From Rehmannia glutinosa (taxonomy: Eukaryota; Streptophyta; Magnoliopsida; Lamiales; Orobanchaceae): 64,000 nucleotides of DNA. The stretch is taken from contig JABTTQ020001782.1 in assembly GCA_016081115.2 (NCBI GenBank), forward strand, positions 496,001 to 560,000, read 5' to 3'. A program made the translations under genes and the position numbers. Shown here piece after piece: positions 21,896 to 32,755 of this stretch (positions are counted from its first letter, which is position 1; every line of letters starts with the position of its first letter). The notes under the pieces were generated by a model. The model was not told where the DNA came from. It made no database searches and was given only the letters and a program-made list of their open reading frames with translations.

Positions 21896-23467
21896 TGTAG
21901 ATCCCAAAGGGTGTGTTTAAGGTTTAGAAGGAGGGGTTGAATAAACCTTACCAACTTTTCGATTTTAGTCCTTTTAAGATATTTCAGAGTTAAATACACA
22001 GCTAAGTCCTTGGTGGACAGCTAAGTTAGTTAACCAATAGAGTTAGCCACTCAACGAGACTGATTGAGTGTTGATAGAATAACTCGAGTTGTTTAGTCTA
22101 AACCTTAACTTGGTTGTGATGAGATTTTCATTGGAAGACTTAACACCCTTGAATTTGGTTTAAGTTTGTTTTAACACTTTGTTTTAGCACTTTGTTAGTT
22201 ATCAGTTGGAATGCAAATTATCAGCAGATATTAAATGATATGCGATAAGTAAATCTTTGAAATGTAAATGACACAATAAATTTTATAGAGGTTCGAAGAT
22301 GGGGTAATTCTTCTACTCCTCTCTTCTCCAACTCCTGGAGAAATCCACTAAGTATTGATCAGAGTACAAAGTGGTTAACAGTCCAGATACAAATCTTGAT
22401 CACACGGTGACTTGATCCTTTGGGACTCGGTGCGGAGATGCCTTGGTCACACGGTGGCTTCTCGTCCGACTCAACTTCTTCACGGGGCGCACTCGCCTTT
22501 GCTACTTGACTCACTTGCTCAAGCTTCTTGGATTTGATCACAAAGCCCTCCAATAACTTGAGGTTGGTTCGACCTTGAACCTTTCTACATTCCTCCTTGG
22601 AATGTAGACCCCTTTTGATTCTTCAAAAGTTTCCTCTTCAATAGTTTGAAGTTTTCTTTCCTTCACAGCTTGGTGTTGGATTGATTTCCTTCAAAATTTA
22701 GGCTTGAGGATTTGCTTGAATAACTTGAGAATATTTTGCAAGTTATAGTTCGAATGTTAGCTTGAATGTTCGTGGTTCAGGTATGCAAGGTAACCTTTTC
22801 TCAAAGTGATTCCTCAGCCTTTTATAGTGCTCTTTCAAAAATCTGCCCGTTGAAGAGATAGGCTGATTTTCAAAATTCACTTGTGTTCGTTGGCTTGTCT
22901 TGTTGCAGTCCTTGATGTTGACATTTCCTCGTATTAAATAAACCTTCAGCTTTTCAGAACCTGACACAGGTGCAGTGCTTCCCATTGGTTTATTCCTTTT
23001 GCACGCTTCTAGGACTAAGCACTTTAGAATATTGCAGCATGGAAGTATTACTTATTTAAGTAACTTTCTTGATTTACGGCAACGGATTCTTTTGATTGTC
23101 TTGACTTGATTGCAGTTCCTTAACTTCCCAGGTGACTTGAGTCGGCTCCCAATCGTGGAAGACTCATCCGTCACTTTAACTTGACTTGTTTGTCTTGAGT
23201 TGACTTGAGTGACACTTCTCTCCGCGATTGTAACGGTGATACTCCTTGATCGAGTTCTTGACTTCTCCTCCTTGCCATACTCAATTGCTTCAATGTGAGT
23301 CTTCATTTTAGCCTTGATTGACTTCTTGCATATCCACATAGCTGACTTGACTCAGCTCGTACAACCCTATCTATTACAATGCAATTTACAAGGAAAATGG
23401 GGTGCCAACTTTCTAGTCTAAGTTTTACAAGGCATTCTTCAAAATCTAACAAATAAATTTCCCAACA
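21896..23467 (-). mobile_element. Solo LTR of copia family A nested in a family A gag
   Basis: A 1572-bp inverted LTR from TGTTGGGAAATTTATTTG to GGGATCTACA on the minus strand. It is flanked by the perfect target duplication ACTCT at 21891-21895 and 23468-23472. It is of the same family as its host element. The absence of internal sequence and the intact duplication indicate LTR-LTR recombination after insertion. Confidence 0.92.
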
Positions 23468-23472
23468 ACTCT

Positions 23473-23977
23473 AACTCAACTCATTCTGATTCAAGTGATA
23501 GTGATAGTGACACAAACAATTCATCACCCGCATATCTTTATGATTCAATTGGCAAAATGATGAAAGATTTTGAGCACATAAAAACCTCACACACACTGCT
23601 AAATGAGGAAAACAACCAGCTTAAATGCAAAACTCACAGCTGACTAAAGAGTTGAGTACTACGAGTCACATAAGCGATGAGAACATTATTAAGCGGGTGA
23701 AATTGCCATGATCCAAGCAGACTTAGCTGCTACATAAAAGAGGGAAAATGATCTCAAAAATGTGATTGCATCATTCACTAAGGCATCAAAAATCATTGGA
23801 TGAGCTTATAATGATTCAAAAAGAAAGTGGTGATAAGACAGGCATTGGATTTAAATTTCTTTGTGCATGCCCAAGTCCCAAGAGTGGTTGTGCAAAACGA
23901 TCCTCAAGCAATGAGGGAATCCAAAATCGAAGCACAATATGTTGCACCTAAACCCACTAAAAACACAATCACAAGCA
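23473..23977 (+). pseudogene. Copia family A Gag/linker, continuation
   Basis: This continues the interrupted frame with a Ser/Asp-rich stretch and then a coiled-coil-like segment (YDSIGKMMKDFEHIKTSHTL). The same segment appears on the minus strand at 26442-26047 in another copy. Small indels break it into frames such as 23766-23951 and 23827-24024. Homology with the second copy stops at AACACAATCACAAGCA (about 23962-23977), exactly where the CACTA remnant begins. Confidence 0.65.
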
Positions 23978-24248
23978 CACTGTCGTTTGATGCGGTGTCT
24001 ATTCATCAAAGGACACCGGTTTAAAACAGGTGTCAAATACATAGACTTTTAACATCAGTGCCTTAGAAAACGGATATTTTTCTCTAAGACAGGTTTAAAA
24101 CCGGTGTCTTTCAAGAAAAAGACAAAAGACACGGTTTTAAACCGGTGTCAAAAAGTTCAGACTTTTTAACACTGTGGCTCGAACACCGGTTGGTTTACTA
24201 ATAGACACCGATTTAAAACCGGTGTCAATCAGCTTTTTTGTAGTAGTG
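23978..24248. mobile_element. CACTA (En/Spm) remnant with palindromic subterminal repeats
   Basis: The right end reads CACTACTACAAAAAAG on the minus strand, a typical plant CACTA terminus. The left end is CACTG with little further similarity. Inside are four copies of a roughly 22-bp palindrome of the form GACACCGGTTTTAAACCGGTGTC (24012-24034, 24088-24108, 24128-24149, 24204-24226) plus a half copy near 24183. These suit the subterminal transposase-binding repeats of CACTA elements. No 3-bp target duplication is visible, and the two flanks come from different copia copies. Confidence 0.7.
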
Positions 24249-24780
24249 AAATATCTTGAAGTATCCAACATTTAGCTTTCTCCCGGTCAAAATTTCATAG
24301 GGAGTCTTACTCAATTGCCTGTTGATCATGCATCTATTCTGAGTATAGCAAGCAGTATTTATGGCTTCAGCCCAAAATCATTAGCAATCCGCCAAACTAA
24401 CATTGTCCTAAGCGACTTCCTTGAGAGTTTTGTTCCTTCTTTCAGCTACTCCATTCTCTTGTGGAGTTCTTGCAGCTGACAACTCATGAGCAATTCCATT
24501 TTGAACAGAATACTGAGTTATAATCCCTTTGACAAACTCGATTCCCCTGTCAGATCTTATCTTTATAATAGTTTGACTCTTCTCATTTTGAACTCTTCTC
24601 ATCAGCTGAGGCAGTGTTTCTTTCTTTTTACACATGAAAGTAGTCCATGTATATCTTGAGTAATCATCCACCACCACTAAAGTGTATTTTTTTCCACTGA
24701 TGCTAGCTGGCTCAACAGGACCAAATAAGTCCATATGCAACAGCTGTAGTATCCTTGTTGAAGAATGACTTGGCTTGTCC
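24249..24780 (-). pseudogene. Copia integrase, family A
   Basis: The minus-strand frame 24740-24408 is an integrase core with HMDLFGPVEP (first Asp), IIKIRSDRGIEFVKG (second Asp) and TPQENGVAERRNKTLKEV (catalytic Glu), so the DDE triad is visible. After a stop it continues to 24249 (AEAINTAYYTQNRC, KTPYEILTGRK), where it is cut by the CACTA remnant. Reverse transcriptase and the 3' LTR are absent. Confidence 0.8.
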
Positions 24781-25360
24781 TTAAAGGATTACTTGTTTTG
24801 CTTTCCAATCTGACATGCATCACAAATGCGTTCTTTCTTGAATACTGAGTCAGGCAATCCTTGTATAAGATGACTCCTTGCAAAGTTCAGGTGAGTCAGC
24901 TTCTTGTGCCACAGCCAACTTGATCTGGCTGTACTCTTTGCTAGAAGACATGTGCTTGGTGTAGCAGTTGAAAAATCCACTACATACATGTTTTTCTGCC
25001 TTGTTCCTTGTAGCACAATTTAATTTGATTCAACATCTTTGATTTGACAAAATCCCATATTAAATCCCTCATGGTAGCCTTTGTCATAGAGTTGGCTGAT
25101 GCTTAGTAGATTGAAGTTTAGACCTTCACAACATCTGTGATCTCCAGTCCATTTTACTTTATGGATCTTGTGCCTTTGATCTCCCATGGAGCGTCATTTC
25201 CTCCAAATATGACTTTTGCACCTTTGATTTCCTTAAACTTTGACAGATTTTTCTTATTTCCTGTCATATGTCTGGAACATTCACTATCCATGTACCAGGT
25301 TCTTTGGCACTCAGTTGTTCCTTGTACATGCAATCAAGGAACTTAAATTTTAGGTACCCA
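24781..25360 (-). pseudogene. Copia pre-integrase and protease region, family A
   Basis: Frame 25016-24789 is the GAG-pre-integrase zinc domain (SRSSWLWHKKLTHLNFARSH, then CDACQIGKQ). Upstream, near 25290-25250, the frame reads WYMDSECSRHMTGNRKNL, the protease active-site segment. The usual DSG is changed to DSE, again one G-to-A step, so the protease would be dead. A stop lies between the two parts. Confidence 0.7.
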
Positions 25361-26635
25361 TACTTGCCTGGGTCCTAGGGGGTTAGTGCTATAAGATGTT
25401 CCAACCAACCTATAGCCAGATGATCTGACTCTAAGAGGTTGCTATCTATCAGTTCCAAAATCATAGTGCACATTAGAAAATTGCTTGGGGGTTTTAGAAT
25501 CATACAACTATCTCTTTTGTCTGTATGCATGTGTGTTTGCTTGAGCATTTGCTTTCTTGGGGTAATAGTGGAGTTTTTGTGCTTGATGTTTTTTTGTGCC
25601 TTGGTGCATATGTGTGCTGATAATAGCTCTTTTGCTTGGGAATGACCTTTGTTGAGGTTGAGGTCTTTGCTATTTTGGCTTGTATCCCATAGGTCTTTGC
25701 TGATATTTCACTTGGTTGTTCCAATCAGTTTGGTTTGGAGAGTTTCTACCATTCCCATCATATGAATTTCTTTGCTGAAATTTTTGGGGCTTTTGGTACC
25801 TCTGTTTAGCCTTCACAGAGTATTTTTTGTTTGGAGTTTGCTGATGGACTTTTCTAAATTTCATTTCAGCTGTCCTTTCAGATTATTTCCTTTACCCTTA
25901 TATCCAATGCCAGTATGATTGTGATTGTGTTTTGGTATGGGTGTTGGTGCAACATATGGTATTTTGGATTTTTGGACTCCCTCATTACTTGAGGATCCTT
26001 TTTCCAAAATCATTCTAGGAGCTTGAGCATGCACAAAGGAATTGAATCATATGTCTGTTTTGTCTCCACACTCTTTTTGAGACATTATTAGTTCATCCAA
26101 TGATTTGGATGCCTTTGTAAATGAAGCAATCACATTTTTGAGATCTTTCTCTCCCTTTTCAGTAGCAGCTAACTCTCCTTGGATCTTGGCATTTTCAGCC
26201 TTTAGCTTTGTATTCTCATCAGCTATGTGACTTAGAGTACTCAGTTGTTTAGTCAGCTGTGAGTTTTGGAATTTAAGCTGGCTGTTTTCCTCATTCAAAA
26301 GTGTGTGTGAGGTTTTGATGTTCTCAAAGTCTTTCATCATTTTGCCAATTGAATCATAAAAATCTGTGGGTGAGGAAGTGTTTGTCACTATAACTATCAC
26401 TATCACTAGAATCTGAATGAAATGAGTTAGAGTGTACCTCATCTTCTTGATTTTTTGGATCTTGTTATTTGGCCATGAGGCAGATCAAAGCCTCTTCTTC
26501 AGTGTCACTTGAGTAGTCTGCTTCACTACTATCCGAGTCTGCTGGTTCTTTGCACTTGGCTGGTTCAGCAGTCTCAGCAGCCAACATGGCTTTCTTCTTT
26601 TCTTGTCTTCTCTCTCTGAAAAACACATTTGGCAG
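25361..26635 (-). pseudogene. Copia Gag C-terminal part, family A
   Basis: Pieces at 25724-25500, 25864-25670, 26442-26047 and 26698-26465 cover a Gln/Asn/Lys-rich stretch, a coiled-coil-like segment (LLNEENSQLKFQNSQLTKQL) and the acidic segment DSDSSEADYSSDTEEEAL. The last two match the plus-strand copy at 21780-23950. The Gag core and zinc knuckle are missing: the copia match stops near 26624-26636 and an Athila LTR fragment follows. Confidence 0.65.
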
Positions 26636-27032
26636 CGTCCCACATGGCCTGGTCGTGTGGCACCACATGGCCGTGTGGTTTTTTGGCCTTTTCCACACAC
26701 CTGTGTGTGCTTCACACGGTATGGCTATGCGGGCCTGGTTCTGTCCCCTATTTTCCCTTCTTCACACGGTTGTGTCACTTTCACACCGGCATTTTCACAC
26801 GGCCGTGTGACACCACACGGTCCGGCTGTGTGACGTGTTTTTGTCCATGTTATCATTTGAAACATGCTATCATCTTTTGTCCAATTTAGCTCAATTTTCT
26901 GCAAAATTCATAAGAATATGTAGTATCACGCCCAACAAGGGAAACCAAGTAAAACACACTGAATATGCGTGCAAATGCATCAAATATATATCATTTTAAA
27001 CCCTCAAATGCACGTATATTTTACATTCATCA
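26636..27032 (-). repeat. Athila-like LTR fragment (family of 54580-63098)
   Basis: The sequence from about 26636 to 27032 matches the right-hand part of the LTR at 56540-57006 (shared strings TTTTGTCCAATTTAGCTC and ATGCACGTATATTTTA). It holds several CACACGGCCGTGTG-like palindromes (26640-26835). The minus-strand 5' end of the LTR (plus-strand right edge, ending CATCA) is present. The remainder is missing, so this is a truncated copy inserted in, or recombined into, the family A copia. Confidence 0.7.
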
Positions 27033-27593
27033 CATTTCCTCGTATTAAATGTTGTCTCTGACTTTTTAGATCCCGACACAAGCCTAGTGCTTTCCATTGG
27101 TTTTTATTCTATTTGCACGCTTCTAGGATGAGCACTTTCAGACATGGCAGCATGGACATATTACTATATTAATTAAAGTCCTTGACTTTTGTGCAACGGA
27201 TAAGTCGACTTGACATGACAGCTGCCTTTACCCCTTTGACTTGAGTCAGCTCCAACCTTTTTAGGAATGACTCAACTGTCTGTCAACTGGCAGACTTGTC
27301 TATTAACAGACTTAACTGTCACTTCTTCATCCTTTACTTAGTTGTCCCATAGTTGGGTCTCTTCTTCATTCGAGTCTGAGACTTTCATCTTGAGTACACA
27401 CAACTGACACATAGCTGAGTCTTCACTTCAATATTCAGTTGAATCTTGTATTCTTCAACATAGCTGACTCCAACTCAGCTCATGCAATCATATCTATTAC
27501 AAATAGAAATACAAGGAAAATGGGGTGCCAACTTCCTATTCTATGTTTTACATGGTATCATCAAAATCTAATCATAAATTTTCCTAACAAGGA
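27033..27593 (-). repeat. Copia family A LTR, partial
   Basis: About 560 bp matching 1200-1756 of the first LTR, ending TTTCCTAACA at 27593 (plus strand). It is the outer part of the 5' LTR of the minus-strand copy. The inner part and the primer binding site were lost where the Athila LTR fragment lies. Confidence 0.75.
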
Positions 27594-29220
27594 ATATACC
27601 AAGACTACAATATTTACACAACAACATTTCTACTAATCTCAAAGTTCTTTGGTTGTGTCCGTTTTGGCCATGGATCACACTTGGGATTCATAAGTGTTTC
27701 ATTGAGGCGGCTTGTCCTCACACTTATATATGTGACCTTGCCTATCAGAGCTACCCGGCAATACCACACCATATTAGGTATAGAACGTCATTAAAAGTCC
27801 ATATGACTTAACCTCACCATAGTCAACAGGTTCAATCACTTGGTTATGCTATCTAGTGAATGGTTAGCTTAAAGTTAAGCACCAAGTGTTGTTACTGAAC
27901 AATTTAAAGTTTAGTTTTCCCATTGAACCAAGTTCTTGGGATCTCCAGTCATCATGGTTGGGTTTCCACTAAAAACTTCCTTTAATTTGTGGATTTTACA
28001 CCAATTCCCTCTAGCATTTTACAATTGATCTCCAGTTCAATCAAATTTGCGCGCAAGATTGAGATCAATTTCTTTATATATTTGAGCACATAGTCTCTGA
28101 GCACGTGTAACCACTTCAATTGACATAAGTGCCATCGGTGGACTTTCAGCCCTTCAATGTCAATATGGCTTTATAACACCTTAAGCTCATATAGACTATT
28201 GTCAATATGTCATCTTTTTTTAGAAGAGATTCGTTTGACTTGTCGTTTGTCAAACTTGTCATTATCCATACAATGACTTAATAGTTAAACTATTCCCTTC
28301 ATGTTCGGGTACAATAATCGACCTTCGGTCAACCTTGATAAGGTTAGCCTTTAAGGCCTGTTTCTACACCTTTCTTTGGTACCTCAAAGTGTGCAACACT
28401 TATCTCAAAGTGTGCAGTGTTGCAACACAAGAGTACACTAAAAGATGCACCTCTTTAAGAGAAATCACAGGTGACCCCTGTTAGCTATCAACTAGCATTG
28501 TCAATGCCAATTTACCCACATCCTCTTTTCTAAGGATACCTCTAAAAGAAACTTGTATTTCTTTGACTCAACAATTATTGGGTCAGTCTTTGTTAAGACT
28601 AAGGTAAATATATATTTACCAAACACCCCCACATTTGAGGCAAAACTCATCACCCTCACATTGTGCAACAAGGCCAACTTAGTGATTTATCAATTAAACA
28701 ATTGTTATTTCTCAAAAGTTCAACCATGATTGGATCGTCAGCGACAAATAGTCCACCGCTAGGCAAAATTCCAAAGAATTTCCCAGGAAGGGCTAAAGGA
28801 CTCAGTTGCATCCATTCACCAGATTTTGGGTAGAGTCAACTTGCCACATGCTCCCTCACAGGGGGATGCTTAATCATATGCCTCACACAAGGGCATTTAG
28901 ATTTGCTCATGCCTTCATTGAAATGATTTGCTCCGTGTTATAATACCCAAGATGTCAAAGCACTCAAGTTGGCACTTTGTGCCCTACCTATAGCTGGTTG
29001 GCTATCGCAGTATCACAACATGAAATCCCACATTTATATTGTGAGTTAATATTTGGTAATAATTTCATATTAATCAATTGCTTTATGACATTCATGTTAA
29101 CGTGTCAAGTCTAACATTCCATAAAACACAACTCAATCATATAAGAGAAAGAAATAATAGTTTTATTAGCATCATACGTGCGGTGCATAACCATTACATT
29201 CATCTTGAATAATCCCTTTT

Positions 29221-30294
29221 CAAGGTGTCCCTTTCCAAGGAATTGTCCGTTTTAGAAAATACAAAGATATGAGTCTAAAGCCCTGTTGTACCAAGTCTCC
29301 TTCAATATCTTTTCATGCTTGGCATATGACTGTCTATTGCCTTCTTCAATGCGCAATTTGACAATCAAATCCTCCAAGCCCATTTGCTTCCTCTTATGCT
29401 TGAGATAGTTTTATAATCCCTTCAACTAGGTGGAAATTTTTCAATAATTGCAGCCACTTGGAAGGTTTCATACAACTGCATCCCCTCAGTATGGATGATG
29501 TGAAAAATCAATTGCAACTCTTGGAGTTAACTCATAACAGTCTTGGGGTCAACCATCACATACTCCAAGAACCTGCCGACAATGAACTCTTTAGTGTTGG
29601 CATCCTCTGTTCTGTACCTTTTATCCAACGAGATCTACAGTCCCTTGGCAGTACCTTTGAACGAGTCATACACACTGTACGACGCATTATCCAATCCACT
29701 ATTGGTAGCATCTGGAGCCACAACAAGAGGGTCCTCTTTAAGGAATCTCACCAAAGTTAAGGTTGTTAAATAAAAGAACATCATTTGCTGTCATGTCTTA
29801 AAGTTAAGTCCGGTAAACTTTTCTGGCCTTTTAGCATGTGCAACCACGGTTGCTGAACAGATGTGATCGAAGGTGTTGCCAATGGTGATGTAACACCAAA
29901 GGCAGACATAAAACCAACCATGTGAAGCCTGAAGTGAGGCAGAAGGTGTGGTAACACCAAAGGCCACACGCGCTGGAACATCAGTATACTAGGGTGTGAA
30001 AGAAGGTGTGGTCACACCCCTCACAACCACTGGAGCATAAACGAGTAGAGGTGTGATAGGAGGTAAGGTCACACTTCCCACAGCCGCTGGAGCGTAAGGT
30101 AATAGATGTGTGATAGAAAGTATGGTCACACCCCCCACAGTCATCGAAGCAGGAACATGTGTTTGTAGTGGTAAGGCTGAATGTGAGGTCACACCAAAGA
30201 CAGGAACAACAGAAACAGGTGTTGTCAGAGGTGTTGTAATGCCTGAAGCCACACCAACAGAACCAGAAGTCGTCGCGTTGCTTGAAGACGCCAT
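29221..30294 (-). pseudogene. Gag of the pol-less copia, with N-terminal repeats
   Basis: The start is ATG at 30294 (MASSSNATTSGSVGVASG). The N-terminal part (to about 29985) is a repeat of roughly 19 residues with the pattern GVT-x-P-x-x-TPLL-x-YAP-x-x-V. The Gag core follows with PEKFTGLNFKTWQQMMFFYL near 29815 and later a VAAIIEKFPPS segment near 29445, like PEKFMGFDFKRWQQKMLFYL and VAALIEKFPPSWRDFKNYL in family C. Stops near 29990 and 29440 and frame changes break it. Confidence 0.6.
29985..30170. repeat. 57-bp tandem repeats in gag
   Basis: Three diverged units of about 57 bp, each containing GTGTGA, then GGTCACAC, then a GGAGC or GAAGC and AGTA/ATAG segment, start near 29994, 30051 and 30108. 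The unit length is a multiple of three, so the repeats are kept in frame and encode about 19 residues each. Confidence 0.65.
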
Positions 30295-30325
30295 CAGTCC
30301 AAATTACAAATAAGAGTCTTAAAGT

Positions 30326-31080
30326 TGTTGGGATTACCATAAAAATCAAAGGGATACATCGGGGGATAATTTGAACTAACAAACATCTATTACAAAAGCG
30401 AAAAAAAAGTAGTAAAGCAAGTCAAAACGAGCGAACTCTTTTTTTAAGACTTTTGTTGTCCCATCACCATGCTTACGGTTGTAGGCAACGAGTCTCCCAA
30501 GATGCAATGATTTTGGTAAAGGATATGAGCACCACAAATCCTTCAACCCGGTGAACTAAAATTAGTGAGGCCCTGAGTGACGTCACACCCTAACGTAACA
30601 CCTACTGTGCAGATGTGAATTTTAGAGTGACAGACTGTATATGTTTGCATGCACGAATTTTCTAATTTTGAATGTCTATTCCACTGAAAGTAGGGGCCTT
30701 TATTTATAGGGAAAACATAAGGGATCCTTGGAACGAAAGCCCTTAATCTTTGGACTCAATTATGTCCATAAATATCGATCAAATCCTTCCTTATCTCGAT
30801 TGATTTGTGCAAGAGTCAATCCTCCCAATTATGGCCTCAATCGGTTTAGGAATTATTTGATGCACTCTTTCAAGATTCCGTAATATTAGTGATTTGAGTC
30901 AAAGTTGCCTATATGTTGGATACCTTTTCCATAAATATATCTTTCCAAGTGTATTATTTGTTCATCGATTTCTCACTCACCAATAAATGATTTTGTGAAA
31001 ATAAATACACCACTCGTTTCCAAAATTAACGAGTCTACACACTTAGAATTTTGGCTTTACTAAAACCAATTTTTCCAACA
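30326..31080 (-). repeat. 5' LTR of the pol-less copia
   Basis: It reads TGTTGGAAAAATTGG to TCCCAACA on the minus strand (about 755 bp). Its outer end matches the family C LTR end (TTTCTCACTCACC and TTTCCAACA near 47990 and 48159). TTTATTTATAGG near 30689-30700 is an inverted TATA box. The inner boundary is set by position, just upstream of the gag ATG, and is less certain. Confidence 0.55.
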
Positions 31081-31324
31081 TTTCCTACTTTCAGCAAATT
31101 TTATTTTATAACTACATCTTGTGATTTATGCTCTTGAAAATTATAATTTATAAATAAGGAATCTAAATTAGCATTTATGTGAAATAGGTTTTGTGTTCTG
31201 GGGTTAATTCCTTGAGAACCGTTTACACCACAGTGAGAAGAATTAACACATTAAAGAAACCATCTTTAAGATGTGCCCTGACACATGCAAAATTTGGTTT
31301 TTCTTTATATCGATTTTTTTGACA
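31081..31324. other. Spacer interrupted by the family B copia
   Basis: AT-rich sequence with no recognisable feature. It continues at 38747 after the family B insertion; the duplication ATATT marks the break. Confidence 0.4.
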
Positions 31325-31329
31325 ATATT

Positions 31330-32755
31330 TGTAAGTCCAAGCGGCTATGATAATCTAGAGGGGGGGGTGAATAGATTATATCCATCTTTTCGATTATGCC
31401 CTCTTTTTCGAATCAAATACGCCAAGACAATAATAAAGGTGCGGGAAGTAAACAACACGCGTCAATTTATAGAGGTTCAACCCACCTAGGGCCTAATCCT
31501 CTACCACCCCAGTATCTCCAGGATGGATTTCAAAAAAGAAAAAGAATTTTATTAATTACCAAAATTAATACAACACTTTACAACATCACCTTGAAGAGCA
31601 CCACACTCTTCTTCAACACCACCTTTGAGATTACCACAATCTCTCTTGAAGATTACCACAATCTCCAACGGCACCTTGTGAAGATTACCACAATCTTCAA
31701 CCTTGAAGAATACCAAATTCTTCAATACCTCAAGAGCACCACACTTTTGAAACACATATCACCTATATCACCCAAGTGTATTCTTTCCACAAGAATACTC
31801 ACAAGGATGTCTTGTGTTGAATGATGACAAAAATCAAGATTACAACTCAATAATGAATATTACAATTTGAGTGCAAGTGTAATCAAGAAATAAAGCCTAG
31901 ACCTCAAGATGTGAAAGTGAAATACTTAGGCTATAAATACAACAAGAGTGTTGAATATGAAAGCTTGGAAATTTGCAGATTTTTTGTTGTGTATTTGCTT
32001 GTGTTGTTGTATTATATGTCTTCAATTCATCCTCTATTTATAGGAGAGTCTACACCAACATAGGCTCCCAGCATAGGCCCTTCTTCTTCACTTTTGTCTA
32101 CAAAAAGAGGATCACAAGATGTAGAAATATTGTACAAAAATAAAAAGTAAATCTTGCTAATAAGAGTTTCAAACGGCACAATTTTTTTGTCACAAAATTA
32201 CATAGGCGACCAGGTTGCCCGTATAAGATTTCTTTAACGCGTTTGAATGAAAATAGTGCGATCCAGGTAGGGGTTGCGGGGGTGCGACGGTCCAGGGGTG
32301 CGACCGGCCGCCCTATGGTGCGACGGTCGGCCTGTCCCCGACCGGTCCCCTCTTCGATTTTTCAAGTCTCAGAATTTTTGTTTCAATTGCACTCTTGTAC
32401 GGTCGACCTTTTGGGCGACTCTGGTCAACCTCTAATTTTAAATGTTGTCTCGATTTTTATCAAAAATAAACTTCAAGAAATACTCCAAAAAATTAGTAAA
32501 AATATTTTAAATCACTTGGGAGTATTTTGACAACATTTAAAAACATTGTTTTGGTGCAAAAACCAATTTAAACAAAACCATCAAAAGTGTTGTCCATTTT
32601 TATCGAAAAATAAATTCTAAGAAATACTCCAAAAATTAGCAAAAACATTTCAAATCATTTAGGAGTATTTGGACAACATTTATTAACATTGTTTTGGTAT
32701 AAAAACTCATTTAAACATAATCATCAAAATCTTGATAAAAATATTTTTCTAACAA
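31330..32755 (-). repeat. Left (3') LTR of copia family B
   Basis: 1426 bp, TGTTAGAAAAATAT to CTTGGACTTACA on the minus strand. It matches 37374-38741 except in 32263-32345, where it carries CG-rich palindromic sequence that the other LTR lacks. The inverted TATA box CTATTTATAGG is at 32033-32043, and a short repeat array with the unit GAAGATTACCACAATCT at about 31590-31745. Confidence 0.9.

Larger units (their letters stand above)
27640..31080 (-). mobile_element. Non-autonomous copia related to family C, pol missing
   Basis: Stretches at 27650-28000 and 28700-29250 match 40390-40745 and 44600-44790 of the family C element, and a gag-like frame occupies 29221-30294. The right LTR is 30326-31080. 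Between 28000 and 28700 no RT, RNase H or integrase is readable, whereas family C has 3.5 kb of pol there. The left LTR is absent, replaced by the junction with the family A copia at 27593. It could only move with proteins from elsewhere. Confidence 0.55.

Noticed and set aside
24012..24226. CRISPR-like array (regular repeats with spacers)
   Set aside because: The repeats are palindromic, differ in sequence and spacing, sit beside a CACTA terminus, and the genome is a plant.
26550..26889. Three overlapping Cys/His-rich frames as a zinc-finger or secreted peptide gene
   Set aside because: They come from the CACACGGCCGTGTG repeats of an Athila LTR fragment, readable in all frames.
31396..31824. 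142-codon frame repeated at 37438-37863 as a conserved gene
   Set aside because: It is the same LTR sequence in both copies, mostly the short tandem repeat array.
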